Assembly (NCBI RefSeq): GCF_001038625.1
Contig: NZ_CP011803.1
Span: 4,712,001-4,776,000 of the forward strand
DNA: 64,000 bases
Origin: Clostridium carboxidivorans P7
GTDB taxonomy: Bacteria > Bacillota > Clostridia > Clostridiales > Clostridiaceae
Direction of reading: 5' to 3'
Below the pieces are notes generated by a model. It ran no database searches, was not told where the DNA came from, and saw only the letters and a program-made list of their open reading frames with translations. The position numbers and the translations under genes were made by a program. Positions 17,530 through 24,873 of this stretch are shown one piece after another. How positions within the stretch are numbered: the stretch's first letter is position 1; each line of letters begins with the position of its first letter.

Positions 17530-18378
17530 ATGAGTAATTGTGATAGTTGTTCAAGCAAAGGAAACTGCAATAGTGCAGGAGTAGGGTGTAATAATAAATT
17601 AGAGCCTAAATATGGTAAGATAAAGCATATAATAGGTGTTATAAGTGGAAAAGGTGGCGTTGGTAAGTCAACTGTTACAGGTATATTGGCAGCCAAGTTA
17701 AGTAAGGAAGGACATAAAGTTGGAGTGCTAGATGGTGATATAACAGGTCCTTCAATGCCTAGATTTTTTGGTATAAATAATGAGAGAGCAGACATGCTTC
17801 AGGTAGGAGACAGTGAAGAAATAAAGTTTAGACCTGTAGAAACTTCAACTGGAATTAAGGTTATATCCTTAAATCTTTTAACAGAGGAAGAAGAACAACC
17901 AGTTATATGGAGAGGACCAGTCATTACAGGAGTATTAAAACAAATGTATACAGATACTGAATGGGATGAATTAGACTATCTTCTTATAGATATGCCACCA
18001 GGAACAGGAGATATTGCATTAACTATAATGCAAGAGTTACCACTAGAAGGAATGGTTGTAGTTTCTACACCTCAAGATATGGTATCAATGATAGTTAAAA
18101 AAGTAATTATTATGGCTCAAAAAATGGGAGTAAGTGTAATTGGCGTAGTAGAAAATATGTCCTATATTAAATGTGAAAAGTGTGGAGAAAAAATAAATGT
18201 ATTTAGTAAAAAGTCTGCTCAAGAGCATGCTGAACATTTAGGAGTACCACTTCTTGCAGAAATGCCTATAAATTTAGATTTAGTTGAAAGTATGGAGAAT
18301 GGTACAGTAGAGGAATTTTTATCAAAATCAGATGAATATGAAGAATTAATAAATAACTTAAAAAATAGGATAATGTAA
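17530..18378 (+). CDS. Mrp/NBP35-family iron-sulfur carrier ATPase
   Basis: P-loop ATPase of the Mrp/ApbC/NBP35 family, thought to bind and hand over [4Fe-4S] clusters. 282 residues. N-terminal cysteines CDSCSSKGNC and GVGC form the NBP35-like cluster site. The deviant Walker A is GKGGVGKST, followed by LDGDITGPSMPR and LLIDMPPGTGD. The C-terminal CEKCGEK is the CxxC that bridges the dimer. ATG at 17530 has CAGGGAGGA just upstream; earlier in-frame starts lack one. Its terminator stem is the target of the IS1182-type insertion that follows. Confidence 0.92.
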   Translation: MSNCDSCSSKGNCNSAGVGCNNKLEPKYGKIKHIIGVISGKGGVGKSTVTGILAAKLSKEGHKVGVLDGDITGPSMPRFFGINNERADMLQVGDSEEIKFRPVETSTGIKVISLNLLTEEEEQPVIWRGPVITGVLKQMYTDTEWDELDYLLIDMPPGTGDIALTIMQELPLEGMVVVSTPQDMVSMIVKKVIIMAQKMGVSVIGVVENMSYIKCEKCGEKINVFSKKSAQEHAEHLGVPLLAEMPINLDLVESMENGTVEEFLSKSDEYEELINNLKNRIM

Positions 18379-18384
18379 AAAAAT

Positions 18385-18405
18385 AAGAAAGCTTAAGGCT
18401 TTCTT
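18385..18405. repeat. Left copy of a 21-bp target duplication (terminator stem)
   Basis: Contains GAAAGCTTAAGGCTTTC and is identical to 20017-20037. It is the stem of what was one bidirectional terminator between the convergent Mrp and thiT genes. After the insertion each gene keeps a stem, but only the A/T tract on its own side. For the Mrp gene the T tract is now lost on this side. Confidence 0.85.
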
Positions 18406-20016
18406 CAGATTGTTCATAAACCCAGCATTTTTAAAGTGCTGGGTTTAATTTTGTCTTAAATATTTATGCGGTAGCATATAAAAAGAGAATGTTATCCATA
18501 AATTGGTTAGTGAATTCTTTAAAAATTGCAAAAATAGGTGCGATAGCACCCTGGCTATCTTTTTCATATTCTGAACTGCTGCTGTTAACAAACATTGTTC
18601 AGAAACTTTTTTAATTCCACGCATGCGACAATAGCGCAGACCATGGAGATTTTTTGAATCTGCAAAGCTACGCTCGATAGTTTCTTTTCTTCTTTTATAT
18701 AGCCATTTTCCTTTATCAGTCTTAGTAAATTTGATTACTTCATCCTTGTAATCTTCCCAGACATGGCGATAAACAACTTTTCTTTTGCTTTTATCTGATA
18801 AGCAAATTTCTTTTTTATTGCATTGGCTGCAGTACTCGATTTTACATACATATTCTCTATAACCATCACGGTTAGTAGTTCTATATTCTAATGCTCTTAA
18901 ATCTGGACAATAATATACATCTTGTTCTTTAACATATTGGAATCTAAATTTAGTAAATTTACCTTTTACATGAGGACTACGTCTATAGCCCATAACTGCT
19001 TTTAGTTCTCGTTCAAATATTTGTTTACAAATATTATTAGTAGAATAACCAGCATCGGCTCCAACATATTTAGTTTGCAAATTAAACTTTTTAATTTGAA
19101 CATCTAGTCTTTCTATATAAGGATCTACATCATTTATGTTACCAGGCGTTACATAAACATCTGTTATTATGTTATACTTTCCATCTACAGTTCTATGATC
19201 TAAATAAAAAAATCCTTTTGGTTTTCCATCCCTATGCATATAGCCACTATCAGGGTCTGTAGTACTGGTCTTAATTTCTTTAGTTTTTTCTATTTTATCT
19301 TTTTTTTTAGAGGTTGTTTTCCATGAGCTACTCTATCCTTATTAATGTCTTCTTCTAACTCATTAAAATAGTCTTTGGTTGATTGTGTAATTTGTTCTTT
19401 TGTAAACTTGTTTTTATTAGCGTTAGCTTTCAAATGTGTAGAATCTGTATATAGAATTTTACCATCTACCAATTTTTTATTTATTGCTTGAAATACAATA
19501 TTATCGAAGATTTCTTGGTATATATTTGTATCCTTAAATCTTGTTATTCTATTTTGGCTTATAGTAGAATGACTTGGGATTTTATCTGTTAATGAAAATC
19601 CTAAAAACCAGCGATAAGCTACATTTACTTCAATTTCTTTCACGAGCTGTCGCTCTGATCTTATTGCAAATAAGTAACCTATAAATAACATTTTGAATAA
19701 AACTACTGGCTGAATTGCTGGTCGTCCATTATCAGGACAATAGAAGTCCTTAGTTAAATCTCTTATAAATGAAAAATCTATATATTTATCAATTTTCCTT
19801 AAGATATGATCTTTGGGAACTAAATTTTCTATATATACTAACTCTAATTGTTGCTGTGCAGAATTATTTTCTTTAATCATAATAGTTAACTCCTTAAAAA
19901 ATCTGATATTATATTAATTCTACACAAAATCTTAAAATCCTTTTTGAATTAAAAAAAAGCCCTATCGGGCTAAAAATTTAAAAGGCTGCTGACAAAATAT
20001 GTTTATCAACAGCCTG
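18406..20016 (-). mobile_element. IS1182-type insertion sequence
   Basis: 1611 bp. Terminal inverted repeats CAGATTGTTCATAAAC (left) and CAGGCTGTTGATAAAC (right, complement), 13 of 16 identical. The element is flanked by a 21-bp direct repeat that is itself the stem of a transcription terminator; insertion into palindromes is typical of this family. A hairpin AACCCAGCA / TGCTGGGTT lies at 18420-18446 just after the transposase stop. The transposase is split into two frames at an A9 run. Confidence 0.9.
18445..19880 (-). pseudogene. IS1182-family transposase in two frames (A9 frameshift)
   Basis: The first part (19880 to 19290, 196 residues) has the N-terminal IS1182/DUF772 domain (YCPDNGRPAIQPVVLFKML). 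It ends LKKKIK-stop. The rest, in the -1 frame to 18445, holds the DDE core and C-terminus (DHRTVDGKYNIITDVYVT, VGADAGYST, RRKETIERSFADSKNLHGLR). The frames join at nine A's followed by G (plus-strand T run 19300-19308). Read as A AAA AAG, a -1 slip would continue directly into DKIEKTKEIK without a gap. So this is either a one-base deletion in a homopolymer or productive slippage. Both halves look otherwise intact. Confidence 0.85.
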
Positions 20017-20037
20017 AAGAAAGCTTAAGGCTTTCTT
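20017..20037. repeat. Right copy of the 21-bp target duplication (thiT terminator)
   Basis: Identical to 18385-18405. On the minus strand it is the thiT terminator stem and on the plus strand is followed by ATTTTT, the T tract that originally served the Mrp gene. Confidence 0.8.
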
Positions 20038-20041
20038 ATTT

Positions 20042-20674
20042 TTAATTTTGAGGGATTTTTTTAGTTGCCATTGCAGATAGCTGTTTTATCGGTAATGCTG
20101 CAATGATTACTAAACATATAGCACCTTCTATACTTAAGAAAATACCATTTGACATAAGTGAGTACACTGCAGGAGACATACCTTTTGGAGCAAAACTTCC
20201 AAAGAACACTAACCCAGATATAAAGTGACATATGAAACGCCCAAACACCGCGACAAAGGTAGCCAGTAGTTTATTATTCTTAAAGTATCCAGCTAGTCCT
20301 AAAGCCATAAATGGCAAAGGATAATCGAATAAAACTTGAACTGGCTGAAGAATATATGGATCTAGAATAAGTGTTATTATGCCATATAGAAAACCTGTAA
20401 TAAAGCCTACTTCAGGACCATAAAGCAAAGCCATTAAAATAATAGGAATCATACTGCCTAATGTTACACTTCCACCTTGAGGAAGGTGATAAATTCTAAA
20501 AATCTTAAGTATTGTTGCTAAAGCTAAAGCAATTCCTATTTGAGTAATAAGATGAGTATTAAATTTTACATTTTTTACTTTTGCAATGAAAAGTATAAAT
20601 AATATTAGAGCTAAAAGAGCAAATAAGGATGTTGGGTGTGAAACAATTTCTAAAAGATTTTTACTAAGTGACAT
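20042..20674 (-). CDS. thiT: ThiT-family thiamine ECF transporter S component
   Basis: Substrate-binding membrane subunit of an energy-coupling-factor importer for thiamine. 210 residues, six hydrophobic segments. Landmarks are LPQGGSVTLGSMIPIILMAL (the membrane loop before helix 3) and PYILQPVQVLFDYPLPFMALG, which carry thiamine-site residues in known ThiT proteins. ATG at 20674 is chosen for its AAAGGAGG site; an upstream in-frame ATG lies in the leader. A TPP riboswitch and a ribosome-site-blocking hairpin precede it. The ECF ATPase and T subunits are not in this window. Confidence 0.92.
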   Translation of the reverse strand: MSLSKNLLEIVSHPTSLFALLALILFILFIAKVKNVKFNTHLITQIGIALALATILKIFRIYHLPQGGSVTLGSMIPIILMALLYGPEVGFITGFLYGIITLILDPYILQPVQVLFDYPLPFMALGLAGYFKNNKLLATFVAVFGRFICHFISGLVFFGSFAPKGMSPAVYSLMSNGIFLSIEGAICLVIIAALPIKQLSAMATKKIPQN

Positions 20675-20678
20675 GAAA

Positions 20679-20701
20679 TACCTCCTTTGTGCTAAGAGGT
20701 A
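20679..20701 (-). promoter_or_regulatory. Hairpin sequestering the thiT ribosome-binding site
   Basis: On the minus strand TACCTC (20701-20696) can pair with GAGGTA (20684-20679), which contains the Shine-Dalgarno core of thiT. It lies between the TPP aptamer and the start codon, as expected for a translation-controlling expression platform. Confidence 0.55.
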
Positions 20702-20765
20702 CCTGAATACTGAAAATAAGAAGAATGTATAAAATTGATTATACATTAGAAAGTTACATGTATTA

Positions 20766-20858
20766 TCGCTTTCCTACGCTGGTATTATCCAGATCAGGTA
20801 CAAGGGTTAATAAAATATTTTATCTCTCAGCCTCAAAGAGGCACCCCTAGCACTACCT
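20766..20858 (-). promoter_or_regulatory. TPP (THI-box) riboswitch upstream of thiT
   Basis: Reading the minus strand: AGGGGTGCC, then GGCTGAGA, ACCC and ACCTGATCTGGATAATACCA, then GCGTAGGAAAGCG. These are the conserved blocks of the thiamine pyrophosphate aptamer in order. It should repress thiT when TPP is plentiful. Confidence 0.95.
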
Positions 20859-20901
20859 TAATAAAATTATTATAATACATATTTCCAAATATTTCAATGA
20901 A

Positions 20902-21078
20902 TTAAAATAAATCTATGAGTTTATCATTTTTCATTTTAATAGAATTAGGATTAACATTTACAGAATCGCCTATTTTGGAATTAGGTGGTAAATGTGAAAT
21001 TCCAATGTCTAGTGTTGTTCCATCTTCGAAATTTACAAAGGCATCTGTAAAATTTATATCAATAATTTTTCCAATCAT
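20902..21078 (-). CDS. Small beta-rich protein of unknown function
   Basis: 58 residues beginning MIGKIIDINFTDAFVNFEDG. The alternating hydrophobic pattern (IGKIIDINFTDAFVNFEDGTTLDIGISHLP) and the GDSVNVNPNSIKM block resemble a small OB/SH3-like barrel, as in short YlxR- or KOW-like adaptors, but no family is certain. ATG at 21078 has AGAGGTGA at good spacing; an ATG nine bases earlier overlaps that site. It is divergent from nrdD. Confidence 0.6.
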   Translation of the reverse strand: MIGKIIDINFTDAFVNFEDGTTLDIGISHLPPNSKIGDSVNVNPNSIKMKNDKLIDLF

Positions 21079-21248
21079 AGAAGTCACCTCTATGATATTT
21101 TTTGCATTTACTAGTTAATTATTCAATAAAATAAAAAAATATCTGATAAAATTTAAATATCAAATCATAATGTTTAGTAAAAAACAAAAGAATTTAGAGG
21201 TAAGTAAAACTAAATTGTTTTAATATAGCCTTAACCCTAATTAAAAAA

Positions 21249-21277
21249 TTGCCTAAAAAATTTTCCCATAGTATAAT
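21249..21277 (+). promoter_or_regulatory. Promoter of nrdD
   Basis: TTGCCT (21249-21254), 17-bp spacer, perfect TATAAT (21272-21277). Confidence 0.75.
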
Positions 21278-21290
21278 ATCAACGTGCTTG

Positions 21291-21306
21291 ACACAATATA
21301 TTGTAG
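21291..21306 (+). promoter_or_regulatory. NrdR box in the nrdD leader
   Basis: ACACAATATATTGTAG matches the NrdR consensus acaCwAtATaTwGtgt at almost every position. It lies just downstream of the -10 hexamer, where bound NrdR would block transcription of the ribonucleotide reductase when dATP is high. A second box, usual for NrdR, is not clear; the best candidate overlaps the -10. Confidence 0.7.
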
Positions 21307-21322
21307 TTTGGAGGAATGTTGT

Positions 21323-23425
21323 ATGCTACATGTTGTGAAGAGAGATGGCAGAGAAGTAGAGTTTGACTCTATAAAAATAACTAATGCCATAAAGGGCTCT
21401 TCAGAAGAAATAGGTTATGATTTAAAGGAAAGTGAATTTATAGAACTAACGCAAAAAGTTATAAAACAATTAGAAGAACTTGATGCTAATGAAATAAATG
21501 TGGAACAAATACAAAACTTTGTTGAAAAAACACTTTTAGAAAATGACTACAGAGAAATTGGAACAGCTTATTGTAATTATAGAAAAGAAAGAAATAAAAT
21601 CAGAGAAATAAAATCTGATTTGATGAAAGCTATTGAAAAAATAGGAGTAGAAACCGATAGGGATAATGCAAATGTAGGTAATAATTTTAGCTCAAAGCTG
21701 CTTAGGATAGCCAGTGAATCAAATAAGTGGCACAACTTATCTATTATGCCTAAATATTTAGCTAAGGCACATGAAAATGGCGACATATACTATCACGATT
21801 TAGATAGTTATAATTTAACTACCAACTGTTTACATATACCTACAAGAGAAATACTAACAAGAGGTTTTAATACAGGTTATGGAAATATAAGACCTCCTAG
21901 AAGAATAGAGTCAGCAGCAGAACTTTCATGTATACTTTTGCAGTCAACTCAAAATGATATGTTTGGAGGACAGTCTCATCCAGATTTTGATAATGATATG
22001 GGAGTGTTTATAGAACCTACAAGAAAAGAAATAAGGAATGAACTTACAGGGTTAGGTATAGATGAGGAAAAAGTAAATAACCTTGTGGAAAAAAAGCTTA
22101 GAAGAGCTGTAGAGCAATCAATGCAGGGAATTGTTTATAATTTAAATACCATGCATTCAAGAGCTGGTTCACAAGTGCCTTTTAGTTCTATAAATATTGG
22201 CATACCTAATTCTGATGATTCAGCATTAGTTTGCGAAGTATTTTTAACAGAATATGAAAAAGGTTTAGGAATGGGAGAACAGCCTATTTTCCCTAATATA
22301 ATATTTAGGGTAAAGAAAGGTGTAAATAAGGAACAAGGAGATCCTTATTACTACTTGTTTAAGTTAGCTTGTAGAGTAGCTGCAAAAAGAATGAATCCTA
22401 CTTTTATGAATTTAGATGCAGATTTTAATAAATTTTATTATGACCAAGGTGTAGTTCCTGCTACCATGGGATGTAGAACTTATGTATGTGCTAATGTAAA
22501 TGGAGAACCGGGAACAAAAGGTAGAGGAAATATAGCGCCAACTACTATAAATTTACCTAGGCTTGGAATTGTAGCAAAAAAAGATATAAGTAAGTTTTTT
22601 AAACTTTTGGACGGCAAATTAGAACTTGCAAAAGAAGCTCTAATGCATAGATACAGCATACTTAAGAGATTAAGAGTTAAAGATTTACCTTTTGTAGCTG
22701 GTCAAGGACTTATGAAAGGATCTGAAAACTTAGAACCTGATGACTCTATAGAGCCAATATTAAAGCAAGGAACATGGTCTGTGGGATTTATAGGATTAGC
22801 TGAAACTTTAATAGCCTTAACAGGTAAACATCATGGTGAAGATGAAAATTCTAGAAAATTAGGGGTAGAGATAGTCTCCCATATTAGAAGTTACATGGAT
22901 AAATTAATAGAAGAAACTCACTTAAATTGGAGCTGCTATGCTACTCCAGCAGAAGGTTTAAGTGGTAAGTTTATAGTTCAAGACCAAAAAATATTCGGAA
23001 ATATAAAAGGAGTAACTGATAAAGATTATTATACTAATTCTTATCATATACCAGTAGGGTTTCCTATATCCATAAAAGATAAAATTGATATAGAGGCACC
23101 TTATCATAAGTTATGTAATGCTGGACATATAAGCTATATAGAATTAGATGACTATCCTACAGCAGAAACTATAATGGATATATTAAATTATGCTTATGAT
23201 AATACAAATATAAGTTATATGGGTATTAACTTTCATATAAGATATTGCAGATGTTGTGGAACATACCTTCATGATGAAGAGAGTTGTCCTAAATGTGGAA
23301 GTGATAACATACAGGGGATATCAAGAGTAACAGGATATCTTTCCTTAGATGAAAGGTTTGGATCAGGAAAAGTAGCAGAAAGAGCAGACAGACTATCGCA
23401 AGGTAGTAATAAGCATGCTTATTAA
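21323..23425 (+). CDS. nrdD: Anaerobic ribonucleoside-triphosphate reductase
   Basis: Class III reductase making deoxyribonucleotides without oxygen via a glycyl radical. 700 residues. N-terminal ATP-cone (about 1-90) for allosteric control. The catalytic barrel includes TTNCLHIPTREIL and TMGCRTYVCANVNGEPG, which hold active-site cysteines. A C-terminal zinc site, CRCCG...CPKCG, precedes the radical loop RVTGYLS, with Gly671 as the radical site. ATG at 21323 is fixed by TTGGAGG; upstream in-frame TTG/ATG codons lack one. nrdG follows. Confidence 0.96.
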   Translation: MLHVVKRDGREVEFDSIKITNAIKGSSEEIGYDLKESEFIELTQKVIKQLEELDANEINVEQIQNFVEKTLLENDYREIGTAYCNYRKERNKIREIKSDLMKAIEKIGVETDRDNANVGNNFSSKLLRIASESNKWHNLSIMPKYLAKAHENGDIYYHDLDSYNLTTNCLHIPTREILTRGFNTGYGNIRPPRRIESAAELSCILLQSTQNDMFGGQSHPDFDNDMGVFIEPTRKEIRNELTGLGIDEEKVNNLVEKKLRRAVEQSMQGIVYNLNTMHSRAGSQVPFSSINIGIPNSDDSALVCEVFLTEYEKGLGMGEQPIFPNIIFRVKKGVNKEQGDPYYYLFKLACRVAAKRMNPTFMNLDADFNKFYYDQGVVPATMGCRTYVCANVNGEPGTKGRGNIAPTTINLPRLGIVAKKDISKFFKLLDGKLELAKEALMHRYSILKRLRVKDLPFVAGQGLMKGSENLEPDDSIEPILKQGTWSVGFIGLAETLIALTGKHHGEDENSRKLGVEIVSHIRSYMDKLIEETHLNWSCYATPAEGLSGKFIVQDQKIFGNIKGVTDKDYYTNSYHIPVGFPISIKDKIDIEAPYHKLCNAGHISYIELDDYPTAETIMDILNYAYDNTNISYMGINFHIRYCRCCGTYLHDEESCPKCGSDNIQGISRVTGYLSLDERFGSGKVAERADRLSQGSNKHAY

Positions 23426-23441
23426 ATGATATTATTTATGT

Positions 23442-23472
23442 AAAGACAGAGAAGTTATATCTCTGTCTTTTA
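23442..23472 (+). terminator. Hairpin between nrdD and nrdG
   Basis: AAAGACAGAGA / TCTCTGTCTTT stem with a short T tract. It probably attenuates rather than blocks, since nrdG has no obvious promoter of its own. Confidence 0.6.
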
Positions 23473-23501
23473 AACTAAAAGTCAGACTTGGAGGGATTGA
23501 A

Positions 23502-24017
23502 ATGAGTTTAGATAAAAGTATAAGACTATCAGGAATAATTTATGAAAGCTTAGTGAATGGTCCTGGTCTAAGACGTGTATTATTTTCACAAGGATGTAAA
23601 CATAATTGCAAAGGCTGTTTTAATCCAAGCACTCATTGTTATGATGGTGGTGAACTTAGAGATATGGATGAACTGCTGGATGATATAAGAAAGAATCCTA
23701 TGTTGAAAGGTGTAACCTTTTCAGGAGGAGATCCTTTTGAACAAGCAAGTGAATTTTCATATCTGGCTGAAAAAATAAAAGAAACTAATTTAAATATATG
23801 GTGTTATACAGGATATACTTTTGAATATATATTTGAACATAGGAATGAACATGAAGGCTGGGAACAACTATTAAATAATATAGATGTGTTAGTTGATGGA
23901 AAGTTTGAAGAAGATAAGAAAAGTAATAACTTGAAGTACAGGGGTTCTAGTAATCAGAGGATTATAGATGTTAAAAAAACTTTAAATATGAAACAAATAA
24001 TAACCTTAGAATTTTAA
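23502..24017 (+). CDS. nrdG: Anaerobic ribonucleotide reductase activating protein
   Basis: Radical SAM enzyme that installs the glycyl radical on NrdD. 171 residues. The [4Fe-4S] motif CxxxCxxC is Cys32, Cys36 and Cys39 in SQGCKHNCKGC. TFSGGDPFEQ is the GGE-like SAM-binding motif (here GGD, usual in NrdG). ATG after TTGGAGGG. Placed 76 bp after nrdD as in most anaerobes. Confidence 0.95.
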   Translation: MSLDKSIRLSGIIYESLVNGPGLRRVLFSQGCKHNCKGCFNPSTHCYDGGELRDMDELLDDIRKNPMLKGVTFSGGDPFEQASEFSYLAEKIKETNLNIWCYTGYTFEYIFEHRNEHEGWEQLLNNIDVLVDGKFEEDKKSNNLKYRGSSNQRIIDVKKTLNMKQIITLEF

Positions 24018-24048
24018 TTAGAGATATGTATAATCTCTAATTAAAATT
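24012..24048. terminator. Bidirectional terminator between nrdG and the UlaG-like gene
   Basis: TTTTAATTAGAGAT / ATCTCTAATTAAAA stem. The A and T flanks serve both convergent genes, and it overlaps both stop codons. Confidence 0.7.
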
Positions 24049-24669
24049 TAAAATCTTAACAATACTTTTATTTTCCAATGGACCTTCTATGACTAGTTTG
24101 TTGCCACCTACTTTTTCGCCGTTTTTCATATAAGTTAAGAAGTTTTCTAAACCTTCTAGTTCAAAAGAAAGTAAAGGAGTTTTATAGTGCATAGGAATGA
24201 TAATAGGACTATTTATAGCTTTTGCTACTTCAGATGCTTCTTTACCGTTTATAGTGTAATTACCACCTATAGGTATAAGTAGTACATCTATGTGTCCTAA
24301 GTTTTCAATCTCCTCTTGAGATAAAACATATCCTAAGTCTCCGAGATGACAAACTTTATAACCATCTATATCTAAAATAAAAATTACGTTTTCACCTCTT
24401 TTGGCCCCCTTAACTTTATCATGATAAGAAGGAATACCCGTTACTGGAATATCAGATAAATTAAAAAAACCTGATTTATCTACTAAATTGTCATATTTTA
24501 TTTTTTCAGTGTAATCATGATCAAAGTGATGATGACTTACTGTAACCAAGTCCACATCTCCTTCAAATAATTTGTATCCAACACTTTTATCAAAAGGATC
24601 TGTTAAAACCTTTCTTCCATGAGAATCTTCTATTAAGAAAGATGAGTGACCAAGCCAAGTTATTATCAT
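24037..24669 (-). CDS. UlaG-like metallo-beta-lactamase-fold hydrolase
   Basis: 210 residues, metal-dependent hydrolase of the UlaG/YtkL family. N-terminal TWLGHSSFLIE, then the metal motif SHHHFDHDY, then CHLGDLGY and MHYKTP supply the expected His/Asp ligands. The substrate of this YtkL-type group is unknown; sugar-phosphate lactone cleavage is known only for UlaG itself. ATG after AGGGGTG. Divergent from the amidase gene across about 200 bp of AT-rich DNA. Confidence 0.85.
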   Translation of the reverse strand: MIITWLGHSSFLIEDSHGRKVLTDPFDKSVGYKLFEGDVDLVTVSHHHFDHDYTEKIKYDNLVDKSGFFNLSDIPVTGIPSYHDKVKGAKRGENVIFILDIDGYKVCHLGDLGYVLSQEEIENLGHIDVLLIPIGGNYTINGKEASEVAKAINSPIIIPMHYKTPLLSFELEGLENFLTYMKNGEKVGGNKLVIEGPLENKSIVKILNFN

Positions 24670-24873
24670 AAAAATAACACCCCTTTTAAAAAATATTATT
24701 GTATATATATATTTATATTATAGCTTTTTTTATCTATATATATTTATACACCAAAATTAACTATAAAAAAAGTTTTTAAGTGTACAACTGACTTTTTTAT
24801 ATTATAATAATGGTAATGTATGATAGAAAAAGTACGAATAATATAATATTAATATAAATTTGGAGGTGGTTTT

